Below, in pieces: positions 1 to 10,300 of a stretch of 64,000 nucleotides of DNA (positions are counted from its first letter, which is position 1; the number at the start of each line of letters is the position of its first letter). The position numbers were made by a program, and so were the translations under genes. The DNA is from Himantopus leucocephalus (taxonomy: Eukaryota; Chordata; Aves; Charadriiformes; Recurvirostridae), in contig RSEF01000001.1 of the NCBI GenBank assembly GCA_003993805.1, positions 181,325,614 through 181,389,613 on the forward strand, given 5' to 3'. The notes below the pieces were generated by a model that worked only from the letters and a program-made list of their open reading frames with translations, did no database searches and was not told the DNA's origin.

Positions 1-2350
1 TTTTTTTTTTTTTTTTTTTGTTATTCTTCAGCAAACTAAGGGGCTCTTCAGTAATCTTTGTTCTCCTTCCTGCTACCCAGAGCAAATTAGATAGTTACGG
101 GCTGACTGGATAACTCCAAGGCATCCACAGGAAATTCACATTACCATCAAACAAAAGATTAATAAAAAAAAGTCCTTTTGTAAGAACGGTTGTGAGTGAA
201 TACGGTTTGATAGTGGGCACAAGCACTCGGTGGTATGTTGAATCTTCCCATAAGGCCATTTTACATAATTTATTAACAAGATCATTTTACTTTCTGATTT
301 AAAAGATTTGTAACTATAAGCTCCTGTGTTTTCCCTGAACAAGTCACACAATGCACACAGTAGGCAAAGTGTTAAAGGGCTAGGAAAATATTATTTCATC
401 ACTCCTGTTCCATTAGAATTCACTTGGGTGGCTGAGAAAATGGTTTATGGATTAGAGAGAGAAGAACAAGCTAAAACATTTCATACCTTCATCTCTGATA
501 AATTCCCCAAACTCATTCTTCGCATCTGAGCCATAAATAACAACCATGCTTTTTGCTAAAAAGAGCTTTTTTCCTGTACCAGGTCTTTTGTCTTGGAGAT
601 GAATGCTATAATAAATTTGAAGTCTTAGGGGGGGCATTGTTTGAACTATAACATTATGGTTTACAACTGTTGCTTCTATTATGAGGAGGATAAAAAGCGA
701 CTATGAAGCTTGATCTCTGTCACAGAAACAGATTAATATTTCAGCCTTCAGCTTGGGTCAAGTGTATGATTTTTCCCAAAAGCACCTTAGCAATTAATTA
801 TTATTCTGTTTGCATTTAAAATCTTACCCCTTTAACCACCTTGCAACCTTATCCAAATGTTATGCTTACTTTAATTCTATATCGAATGATTTTTTTAAGT
901 TTAAAAATTATGCTATAGATCCAAACAGGTAGGAAAGTTTTAGGGGAAAACGTTTTTAGAAAACAAAGATTCATCAAAAGGCATTTATTTTTTTGAGGTA
1001 CTCCTTCCTTATAATTGGACAGTATTTGTTTAAAAAATAAGATTACCCTGCATAGTTTCAGTTGTGTTTCTCAGAAGATAAATGCAAACAGCTCAAATGT
1101 TTGCATTAAAAAGCAAATGAAGCATGCTTGTAGCTATGAATTAGAATCATGAAAATGACTGTACCCGTAAGCTCTAGCTTTCAGAGACTTTGGTCAAAAT
1201 AAAGATCCTCAGGAAGAAAATACTGTGCCTTGTCTTTTAGTTTCTACTGCACTTCCCCTGTGCAAGCTGAAATGTTTGAATTTTCAGCGTTGAATAACCT
1301 GGGTTTGGTACACCTAGGAAAGTTGAGATCAGGGTGAAGGTCCTACTTGACTACTTTGCTCACCTACTGGCATAAAGTCAGCTGTGTGGTAGTAGTGCGT
1401 ATCTTCTGATTAAATATACCAAGAAATGGTGAAGAAGCAGTTCCTCTCAGTACCAGCAGGTTTTCTGTGCCTCTTTGGTCTTGCTCATTCCTAACACCTG
1501 TGAGTGTGTGGACCTCAGGTCCACGTTTACTATTCACCTTGCCTGGATCTAGCCCTGAGGGTGTGAGCTTGCAATGTATTGGTTAGCTCCTGTGGGAAAA
1601 GTGGGCTCAGTTTTGATGAAACTGGGGGAGTTGGGCCGTCCTGAGAAGCTCCGCTCAGAAGTTCTCCAGTCGGTGGCGAGGAGGTTCAGGTTTTAATAAA
1701 AGACTGGAGACATACAGGCTGGATGAGCGTGTGAAGAGATGGAGAATGCTACTTACATACTGTAGTATTTTATGTCAAGTATTTTTCAAAAGTGTAATCA
1801 ATTTTAATTGCAGCTTCTAGGACATCAAACCTCATCTCTTTTCCACCTACTTAATTGTATTGATTATGTGCAGCTCTAGTATCACTTGCCCAACCCTGAA
1901 CACCCTTATTCAAGCACTCGTCCTTAAAATACCTGACTGTAGATTTAAGGACTTTCTTACCATTTGACTGTGTGGAGACCCTTGTCTTTATCTTCAAGTC
2001 ACTTCTCGTGTGTCTCAAAATGTTTTATTTCAAAATTTATTTGTCTGCAAACCCAAAATCCAGTTATCAACAAATAATGAAATAACCAAACCTAATATTA
2101 ATATTATCTAAAGAACTGTAATTATAGCTAAGAGCAGAATAAAGGGAATGATATGTGAAAAGTTGTATTGATTGCATGTGTTAAGAAATAATTATTAGCT
2201 ATAGAATGCAACATTTTGCAGTCCTTGGTGAGATGATTACACTCATCTATTGTTTCATGTATCAAACTTTTCAAAAGCAATGCAATAAGCAGTCAAACTT
2301 ATGTTTAAGAAAAGACATCAAGAGAAAATGAAACAAAGCTGGGTTATTCC

Positions 2351-2422
2351 AAACACTTTGAAAGGAATTTAAAAATCAGTGAAATTAAACACTTTGAAAG
2401 GAATTTAAAAATCAGTGAAATT
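2351..2422. repeat. Perfect 36-bp tandem duplication
   Basis: The 36-base unit beginning AAACACTTTGAAAGG and ending CAGTGAAATT occurs at 2351-2386 and again without a gap at 2387-2422. The two copies are identical, which indicates a recent local duplication or an assembly/slippage event. No N separates them, unlike the other local duplications in this window. Confidence 0.95.
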
Positions 2423-3064
2423 GCAGTAAGAAATTATGGCTATTTTTAATTTATTTTTCCAGAATACTTTATATTCTGTTTTGTTTCTTCATGTGCACGC
2501 TTGTTGGTAAATAGTTTTCTATGTTAAGTCAGTAAAAAAAAATAAATATTAGCACTATAAATATATGGAGTATGGCAATGGAAATTATTAAAGTGGAAAA
2601 GATAATCCATGTTGCTCGTTCTCTGTAGTTTTTCAAATTAATTTATTTCTTTTTTTTTTTTTTTTAAATCACAATCATTTGGAGAAGAGTAGCCAAATTT
2701 AAAATAAGGGGCTAGGCTGAAGTTGATATGCTGTCCAACTACATGGACTTTGTGGTTACAAGGTGGGATTTTACCCGTCACTTTCCCCATAGTCCAGGCT
2801 GGAACAGGGTGGATCCATGACTGTTGCAGCTGTATTTCTGAACAGCTTTCTTTTCTACATGGGGAGAGACTTCCATTGCTCTCTTTATTGCTCTATGAAA
2901 CTAAAATAAATGTAAAATGAAATCTGATTTGTTTTGTAAACTTGCTTTCTAAATCTGTTCTCCTTTTTAGACTCTCAGTACATCCTATATGATAATTTAT
3001 TTACTCTTTTTCAAATAGCATTTTAGATTTACCAGGGAAGTACATTTGCTGATTTAAGAAATAT

Positions 3065-3369
3065 GCTTTCTGTACTCAAGAAGTCTAAAACTGTGAAGTC
3101 TGAACCTTTATTTATTGCACTTTATGAAAGAACAAATATCTTTGTAAATATCTTGCTGTATAATTTTAAGTTGAACTTAATTTTGTTAATTTGAACAAAT
3201 TAAAAAACTCCCTTACNGCTTTCTGTACTCAAGAAGTCTAAAACTGTGAAGTCTTAACCTTTATTTATTGCACTTTATGAAAGAGCAAATATCTTTGTAA
3301 ATATCTTGCTGTATAATTTTAAGTCGAACTTAATTTTGTTAATTTGAACAAATTAAAAAACTCCCTTAC
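3065..3369. repeat. 152-bp near-identical direct repeat around a single N (likely assembly artefact)
   Basis: Copy one (3065-3216) and copy two (3218-3369) are the same length and differ at only a few bases, for example CTGAACC against CTTAACC and AAAGAACAA against AAAGAGCAA. A lone N at 3217 joins them. This is the signature of two overlapping contigs or haplotypes placed end to end rather than merged. A genuine tandem duplication is less likely because the N sits exactly at the junction. Confidence 0.85.
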
Positions 3370-4942
3370 TTATATCAAAGTACATAATATAAACCCAAAT
3401 TTTGAATCATACGTTAATTTGAAGTTCATCAAAGGAGTTACTGGAAATGAAGGAGCTACATTCCAGTTTTTAGTTTCGTTATAGATCGTAAATTCTTTTT
3501 ATCCTAGCATAGCCTTTTCAATCAGCAATAGGAAAAGGAGAGTAGGAACTCTTGGCTTTCTCATTATCACATGTTTTTGGAGCAAATATTACCTTCAGTT
3601 GACAAACAGTAATGCTTTTCTCCAGTGAAAATTCTACTTTTATCTGAAAGATCAGCATTTGTTTAAAACAATGTGTCAGGAGTCAAAAAACAAATAAACC
3701 ATTAAAAATGCCCTTTTACCTAGACTTGACCTAATGGTTGCTATTATGTTTGAATATTCATATTTAAGATAAGGAAATTATGTTTAGCACTTTAAAGCAT
3801 TCAGGATTTGTTTCACCATTGATTAGCAAGAGTTGAGGGAACTGTGCCTGGACTAAAATCAGACTCTTGGTGTAAATCTTGTGATTTACAGATGTGAAAT
3901 AGTGAACTGTCTTTGGTTTGGGTTTTTTTTTTTTCCTTTTCCATTGGAAAAGCTGTATATTTCTGAATCATGGTTAAGTACTGAAGTGGAAATCAAAAGT
4001 GAAAAATAATTTCGAAGGGATAAAAATGTATACAGAATAACTGAAGAAATAAAGACAATGCAATCTTTGGGGGAATACTTGTGGTAAATGACTTCTTTCC
4101 TTTAATTCCTGTAGTGCATCCTTACTGATTGACATCTGAATGGCAGTAATTTGGGGTAATGGGTAGCTACTAATTGAGGGTGAGCTTCACTACTTTGCAG
4201 AAGAACATTCTCAAGACCTTCCAGTATAACACTCAAATCTTGTATTAAGTGCATAAATTGGTATAGGATTTTATGTTAGCCTTCTCTGTACGGGTTAATT
4301 TTATCAGGTCCGCTTATGACAGGCGCTAAAGTGTGCTTGAAAGATGTCTGTATACATATGGTAATTTCTTACTTGTGGCTCTCTTTTCTGTATTTATGCA
4401 GCGTGGTATCTACCAGCATTATGGCCAAGGATACGTTTTTATTGTGCTGTTCTGGCAGTGTTTCTGTGACTATCTCGTTCTAAGAGTTTTAGATGGATAT
4501 TCTCTTTCCTTATCCATAGAATTGCCTGGTTGTAACCAGTTATGTCTATGAATGCACAGATAACTGGCTTACATAGGTGTACTAGTACATTTTTGGGAGA
4601 TAATATTGCTTTTTTCAACACAGTTCTCGAGCAGTTGGCTTACTAAAACTTACATGCTTAAAATTTACCTCCCTGAAATGGAATCTCCGAAATACTGTGA
4701 TTGGGGTTTTGTTTTTGGGGTTTTTTTTTGGTACCAGTTGATTGTAGGTGATGACATATGAGGCAGAAATCAGCTAGTTTGATTCCTTGTGTTTTGCTGA
4801 GATTGCAGGACGACTGCGCAGAGCCCAAAATAGTGCCTTGTAGGGGTATTTTTAGCATTAAACCCGGGGTTAGTGTTGGGACGTGTGGATGACATGGGAA
4901 TGCGAGCAGGACCTAAGGAGACTGCTCGTTGAATATTTACTT

Positions 4943-4964
4943 GGGGGGTGGGGGGGTGGGGGGG
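4943..4964 (+). other. G-run tract, G-quadruplex candidate
   Basis: Three uninterrupted G runs of 6, 7 and 7 bases are separated by single T bases on the + strand, which would be the sense strand of the intron if it belongs to DACH1. Runs this long can be subdivided into four G3 tracts with very short loops, which favours a stable quadruplex in DNA or pre-mRNA. Confidence 0.6.
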
Positions 4965-5959
4965 TAAATTTTACGTGCTGACCCAGGGTTCTCAGCTCTG
5001 AGATCTCAGTATTTCTTGTATTTCTCAAAGAGGCACTGGGTATCTCCTCTGTGAACAGCTGACAGAAGAAAAGCCCATTTCATTTGTGTCAGAAAGAGAG
5101 GGAATGACAAAGAATAACACACCCCCCCCAATTGAATGGGAGGGGGAAAAAAAGGAGGAGGGGAGTGGGAAAGTCCTTCAGGAGATGAGGGCAGGAGGAA
5201 GAGGACATCTTTAAAATTTTTCTGAAAGAGATGCAAGACACAAACTTAGTGTAGCATTCTTTCTGTTGTGAAAATTGTGGATAGTAAAGCCAAGCTACTT
5301 TAAAGGTAACCCAAGTTAATCAAAGTTTATAGAAAGGGTTTTATGATGTGCTTGCCTAAAAGAGCAGGGAATGTCAGTGCTGTGGTGTACCTGCAAAGTG
5401 TGTTTCTTACCTTTGCCTTATCTGAAGTGGGAAAAGGTTTGGGGTCCTGAACGAACTGCTGCACAAAATACCCTGTTACCTATCGTTGCCTATCCTGGGG
5501 GGTTTATAAAGGTGCTGACATCTTCCCATATAAGTATCCAGCAGAAATATTAAGTGCAAGACTCTAGAAAGGAAAATAAAAGAGTTTTTGTGGAGATTTG
5601 TATGAATTTACGTTTGTTTTATTTTTTTTAATAGTATCAGTTCTATTAAAATAGCGTTAAGTTGATGAAACTAGTAAGTCTGGGGTTTGAAAGATGCCAG
5701 GGAGCTCTGGCAGGATGCTAAATTTTAATGGGAGTTGTGAACATTTACTGTCCCTCAACTAATTCCCGCAAGTACGGGGATGGAGCCCAGTGCACAAGCA
5801 GTAACCGATAAGAAAATGAAGGTGTTTTTGACGATTGAAGAATGTTTGGAAAGACAAAAAGGTCAAAGTGAGTAATAATAAATAATAATAAAAAAAAACC
5901 TTCTCGTGAATCTGCTCGGGAACCCTTTTTTTTTTTTTAATTATTTTTTTTTTCCCCTT

Positions 5960-6345
5960 AACGTTATTAGCAGCCAGGCCTGTGTCCTTCCCTTTGATGA
6001 TGGTAACAAGTTCTATGACATTGCCACTTTGAGTTCTTGCTTCATTAGATTGGGTGACTGTTTATTTGAAATTGTAATGAAATATTTACTTTATAGAGCT
6101 ATAAGGATTAGCGGCGATAATTGAGTGAGGCTGATCCGGAGCTTTCAGTGTAATAGGGCCCCCTTGTTTGAATACAGAGCGCGGGGAGAATGGAGGGGCG
6201 AGGGAGCGTGTTTCTGCCTGTCACTTTCTCTCTACATGTTGCTTTTTCTCCCGGAGATAAGTGGGCCCTAATGCTGAACAAATACTGGAAATCAGAAGCC
6301 ACTGAGAATCATTCGCCTCTCGCTTTCCCATGGCAGCGTGATAGA
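5960..6345. promoter_or_regulatory. Candidate conserved non-coding element, 5' shoulder of CpG island
   Basis: The base composition becomes balanced and complex here, in contrast to the homopolymer-rich intron. A TCF/LEF-like CTTTGAT lies at 5992-5998. The sequence reads like developmental regulatory DNA: mixed motifs, no repeat similarity and no coding frame with sensible composition. Conservation itself was not measured. Confidence 0.4.
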
Positions 6346-6865
6346 CGCCCGCTCAAAAGACCACCCCCCACCCCCGTGTGTGTGTGTGTGTGTGTGTCCC
6401 CTCCCCGTCCCCCCCCGTCCCCCCCAACCCCTCCTCCTCTTTTCCTCGCTCCTCTCCGACCGGCGACAATTTTGTCACCGCCGGCAAATCCAATTGAGGA
6501 GTTGCCCGGGCGAGCGGGGGCCCGGCGGGGGCGAGCGGGGGGGCCCGGCGGCGGCCGCCACCCCGCCTGGAAGCGGGGTGAGGGTGGGAGTGGGACACGG
6601 AGGGAGGGATGGAGGGATGGAGGGGAGGGATGGAGAGGGGCACCTGGTGCCGCCGCCGCCGCCGCCCGTCCGCCGTGATAGGCTGCCGCATTGTGCCGGG
6701 GAGACATGCGGCCATTTGCGGGTACAATGGGAGAAATTAATGCAAATGAAGTGAATGGGGCGACGACGTATTTTCATGCAGATGGGGAGGGGCTCGCGCG
6801 CGGGCTGCTTGATAACAAGTCGCGGGGAGAAAAGGGCGACATTGTGAGGACTCATTTTTTCCCCA
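6180..6865. promoter_or_regulatory. Intragenic CpG island
   Basis: A roughly 690-bp island of high GC with dozens of CpG dinucleotides, including GCGGCGGCCGCC-type runs, a GCC repeat at about 6650-6666 and CTCGCGCGCGGG near 6792. It sits in an otherwise AT-rich, CpG-poor intron more than 56 kb upstream of the recognised exon. Open frames of up to 162 codons cross it on both strands, but they are proline/glycine/arginine low-complexity products of GC-rich sequence and are not supported as genes. An octamer ATGCAAAT lies at 6740-6747 on the 3' shoulder. The island could be an alternative DACH1 promoter, a promoter of a noncoding RNA on either strand, or a CpG-island enhancer. No TATA box or exon boundary could be fixed. 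It is not the coding first exon of DACH1, whose glycine/serine-rich tract and dachshund domain are absent. Confidence 0.7.
6376..6397. repeat. (GT)11 microsatellite inside the CpG island
   Basis: Eleven GT units follow a C-rich stretch and precede a C-rich stretch with CCCCGTCC repeats. The tract is likely to vary in length and forms part of the low-complexity reading frames in this region. Confidence 0.95.
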
Positions 6866-6957
6866 TTTCTTCTCACTAGTGCCTCATAAGGGCCCTTTGT
6901 TCTCTAAGTAAACTCTTTCTAAACTATTGACATTGCTCATTTATGTGAATTTCAGAT

Positions 6958-7012
6958 TTTTTTTTTTCCCTCCTTTCTTCTCCCCCCCCCCCCAAAGAAG
7001 CNCCCCCCAAAG
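6958..7012. repeat. Poly-T/poly-C tract with single-N join
   Basis: A T run is followed by a run of about 12 C, then AAAGAAGC, a lone N at 7002 and another CCCCCCAAAG. The bases before and after the N repeat each other, so the join is probably a misassembled homopolymer rather than true sequence. Confidence 0.75.
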
Positions 7013-7019
7013 TAGCCTT

Positions 7020-7330
7020 GGGTGATCTGGGAAAGCGTTAATTGCAAGAGGACAAGGAAACTGGCTGAAACAAGAAATGCAATCATTAAGTGTAATGTTG
7101 CAGTTGTCCATGCCTCATTATAACATGCATACAAGGCAATAAAATGCGTGTTTCACAAACAAATCTTTTAACAAGTGTGGTTCAAGAGCCTCCAGCTGTC
7201 CAGGTTTACACCTATTTTGCTTTTTCAATCATTATTGCAGATAAACTTTATGCTTTTTTTTTTTTCTTTAACGAGATGTATTTCTTCAACAACTTCCTGC
7301 ATTCAGAAATAACTTTTCACTGCTTTTTCA
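7020..7330. promoter_or_regulatory. Candidate conserved non-coding element downstream of the CpG island
   Basis: A complex sequence with several homeodomain-type ATTA/TAAT cores, for example GCGTTAATTGC near 7035 and ATGCAATCATTAAG near 7077. It has no repeat similarity. It may belong to one larger regulatory block with the CpG island. Conservation was not tested, and the open frame across its second half is not supported as coding. Confidence 0.3.
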
Positions 7331-10300
7331 TTAACAATTAAAAAAAAAAAAGGGTGTGTGCGTGCTTGTTTCAGGTTTTCCAAAGAAACCTAGTTGCTCT
7401 AGAGAAAATAAACTCTCTCCAGTCCTTTCTAGAAACACATCCTATATCTTTAGCTTTGCCCTTCATACATGGAAAATGCCTTTTAGATTTGGGGGAGTTA
7501 AATCTGTGGTTTCCTCAAGCAAGCGCAACTTTTAAACATGGAAAACACTGTTGCTAACTTCATGCATTTGTTTATTTTTAAGTCTAAAAGAAAAAAAAAA
7601 AGAAAAAGGAAGAGTAGCTAAATAATCAGATGTAAAGGTCATCAAGAGTAAGTACAGCTTGGAACCGGTGAACTATCGGACCCAAGAGTAAAGCAGCCAG
7701 AAAGAAAAAAAAAAAATAAAAGGTAACAGATTCAGCATTGTCCAAAAGTTCCAGACCAGTGATTAATGTGTAAGATAATGGACTTGGGAAATGAGTAAAC
7801 ACTCCCGTGCTCCCTGCTTTGTGCTTGAATGACTTGATGACAAGGGCAGAGCAAGGTGAGAATTTAAACAGGACTACAGGAAAAGGAGACAAAGACTTGC
7901 GACAACAGCATGTGAGGGGGAGTTCGCTGCTTTGCCTTGGCGCAGTGCACGGGAGCCAGTCCTCGGGACAGAGTCCCCAAAATGTAATAGTTTCAACTTT
8001 CTGGGTATTTTTTTTGTTTGTTTGTTTTTAAAGCTGCAGTAAGTAGCCAGTCTGTTGTGGTTTTTGTTTTTGCCTTTTTTTTTTTAGAAGTTATGTTTGG
8101 GCTAAACCCAAAATCTCGCACTAATCAGAGATATTACTTCTTTTAAAACTAAGCTACAAGTAGTCGTGGTTTCTCTGAATTACGCCCTTTGAGACGTTTC
8201 ACCTTAGATTTATGTGTTACTGAAGAGCTCCTAAATGATGTTTAAGCTGTATGATGATGCAATATTAGATATTTTGATGAAAAGGACACTTTGAGTTTAT
8301 GTGCAATTACATGATGTTCCATTCGATGAAATTTCCTAAATATTTTCCCTAGAAATGGTGTTTTGTTAGTCCATGACATACAACCTGCCTCTGTCTATTC
8401 AGCAGTCACTAAAGGCACAAACATGATTCACGACAAAACCATACTTAATAGCAATCATAATATTTAACAAATCTGGGACATTTGCCTCAAATTGGGCTTA
8501 CTACTACTAACGAAGGTGGAGTCTCCAGTTTTTCTCATTTTTTTCTCTGATACATCTTAGGTTTTCTCATTCATTGAAGTGATTTAGGTTTTTTGATCTT
8601 ACAATGCTTATCTTTCAATGTTGATGTTATTAATAACCTGTTGGATTTTTTTTAAACTATGGCTACTTAAGAAAAAAGTTAGATTTAAGAAACTGGATTT
8701 TTTGGTGTCATATAATTTTGTTAGGTGATTACATTGCAAGGCCTTTCAGAAATGTTGATTAATTTTAGAAAAAAAAAAAACCCATGAAAATTTCTGTAAG
8801 AATTTCAACAGTTTGGGCTTCACATATGTGTCATTTATATTCACTCAGATTTATTAAAATACTGACTTGTCATCAGAGCGCCACAAAGCCACAGTCACAG
8901 GTCTCATTGTACTAAGGACTGTACAAAACCTAAATTGGTTGTAGTGGAAGGGTAAAATTCTGATCGATTAAAGTTTTTTTTCCCTTTTTTATATTTGACA
9001 CTGTGTTCTAATTGGCGTTTTAGAGAATTTGCAAGTCTTCTGTGGAGTATCTCTTGTTTAGAAATGTCCATTTTAACTTAGCACACATACTGGGAAAGTT
9101 CTTATACTTTATTGTAAAATAGGTTTTATGGTATTTTCAACAGTATAGAACAAAGGAAATGGAACCAGAAAGGTTCTGTTACTGTAGCTAGGGGTCCATA
9201 AAACTACAAAACTAACACAATCCACATTTAAACAGTTGGGTATTTTCCTAAATTCTCAGCTCACAGTGGGGGTTTTGCAACTGCGTAGAAAAGTAATAGC
9301 AGCCCAGCTTTCTCGCTCAGTTTCTTCAATCTTTGAGCTGTTTATGTCTGAATTCGATCTCAGAATGGTTAAATGTGTATTCATCATGAAAAGTTTCTCA
9401 TTCTTTAGGAGTTTATTCACCTTTTTTTAAGTAATTATTCACTATCAGGAGTTCAGAAGTTTGAACAAATGACAAATTTTGATGTAGTACTGTGCAACCC
9501 ATAACAGAGTTATCAGTTCCTCGCTGCAGTGAGTTAGATCTCAACTCGCTAAGGCCTGTGTGTGAATGTAACTTTTAGTAGTCTTGTCAAGTTCAATGGA
9601 TGTATTTATAGCTATGTATATATATGCATTAAGTACCAGCTTGGTTGATCGTCTTGCGTTCTTTTCATCTTCTGTATGTCAGCCCCACCATCTTTACTCT
9701 TTGGGACAAGAACTTTGCTGTTTGAGCGGCACCCAGAATCTGGGCCACTGTAAAACAGAAAGGGCGACTATATAATTAGCGCTTCAGTCCCATGAATGGT
9801 GTCATGGCCTTGAAATATGTACAGATTCTCTATGGCAAATTAGGGAGATAAAATTTTAGGTAGCCTGCTAGATGGACTTAGTGGTAACTTTTGTGCTTTT
9901 TTATGGGCCAGGTTTCTCAGATGCTACCAATTAAAGCATGCATGGAAAAAGTCAGTGCGTGACTCGAAGAATGGTTGCAGTCAAACACAAAGTGGTATGA
10001 CATCAGGTGGCTGCTCATATGCAATCAAATAATCACTCTTTCAATGAGACTATATGTACTCTTTGGTATACTTTGGTATTACATTCATGCGTGGTTTATT
10101 TCTTAATGTGAGTTCAAATCCTGTTATTTTATACATTCTACTGATTATTTCTTTTGTCCTACATTTCATGTCTATTTAAGGCTTCCACTTGGAGCATTCA
10201 GCTGTTGCTTCTTTAAGTAATGCATACACAAAGTACATACAGAGTTAGAGAATCTGGGTGCCTGATTCATCATCATCCCCTCATTTGTACGTCCAGAAGG

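Larger units (their letters stand above)
1..5960. other. AT-rich intronic sequence without recognised genes
   Basis: The window opens in a run of 19 T, which could be the reverse-strand poly(A) of a retroposed copy cut off by the window edge, or a plain homopolymer. Apart from the separately listed tandem repeat, assembly duplication and G-rich tract, I see only AT-rich sequence with scattered homopolymers, such as a 16-T run at 2650-2665. The open frames here are short and uninformative. Confidence 0.6.

Noticed and set aside
3065..3369. Genuine tandem segmental duplication
   Set aside because: The junction coincides exactly with a lone N, as at two other places, so an assembly join is the simpler explanation.
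6190..6754. Overlapping open frames of 124-162 codons on both strands of the CpG island
   Set aside because: Low-complexity Pro/Gly/Arg/Cys-Val products of GC-rich and GT-repeat sequence. Several frames are open at once, which is expected when stop codons are rare because of composition.
6180..6865. CpG island as the first coding exon of DACH1
   Set aside because: The expected glycine/serine-rich tract and the dachshund-domain residues are absent from every frame.
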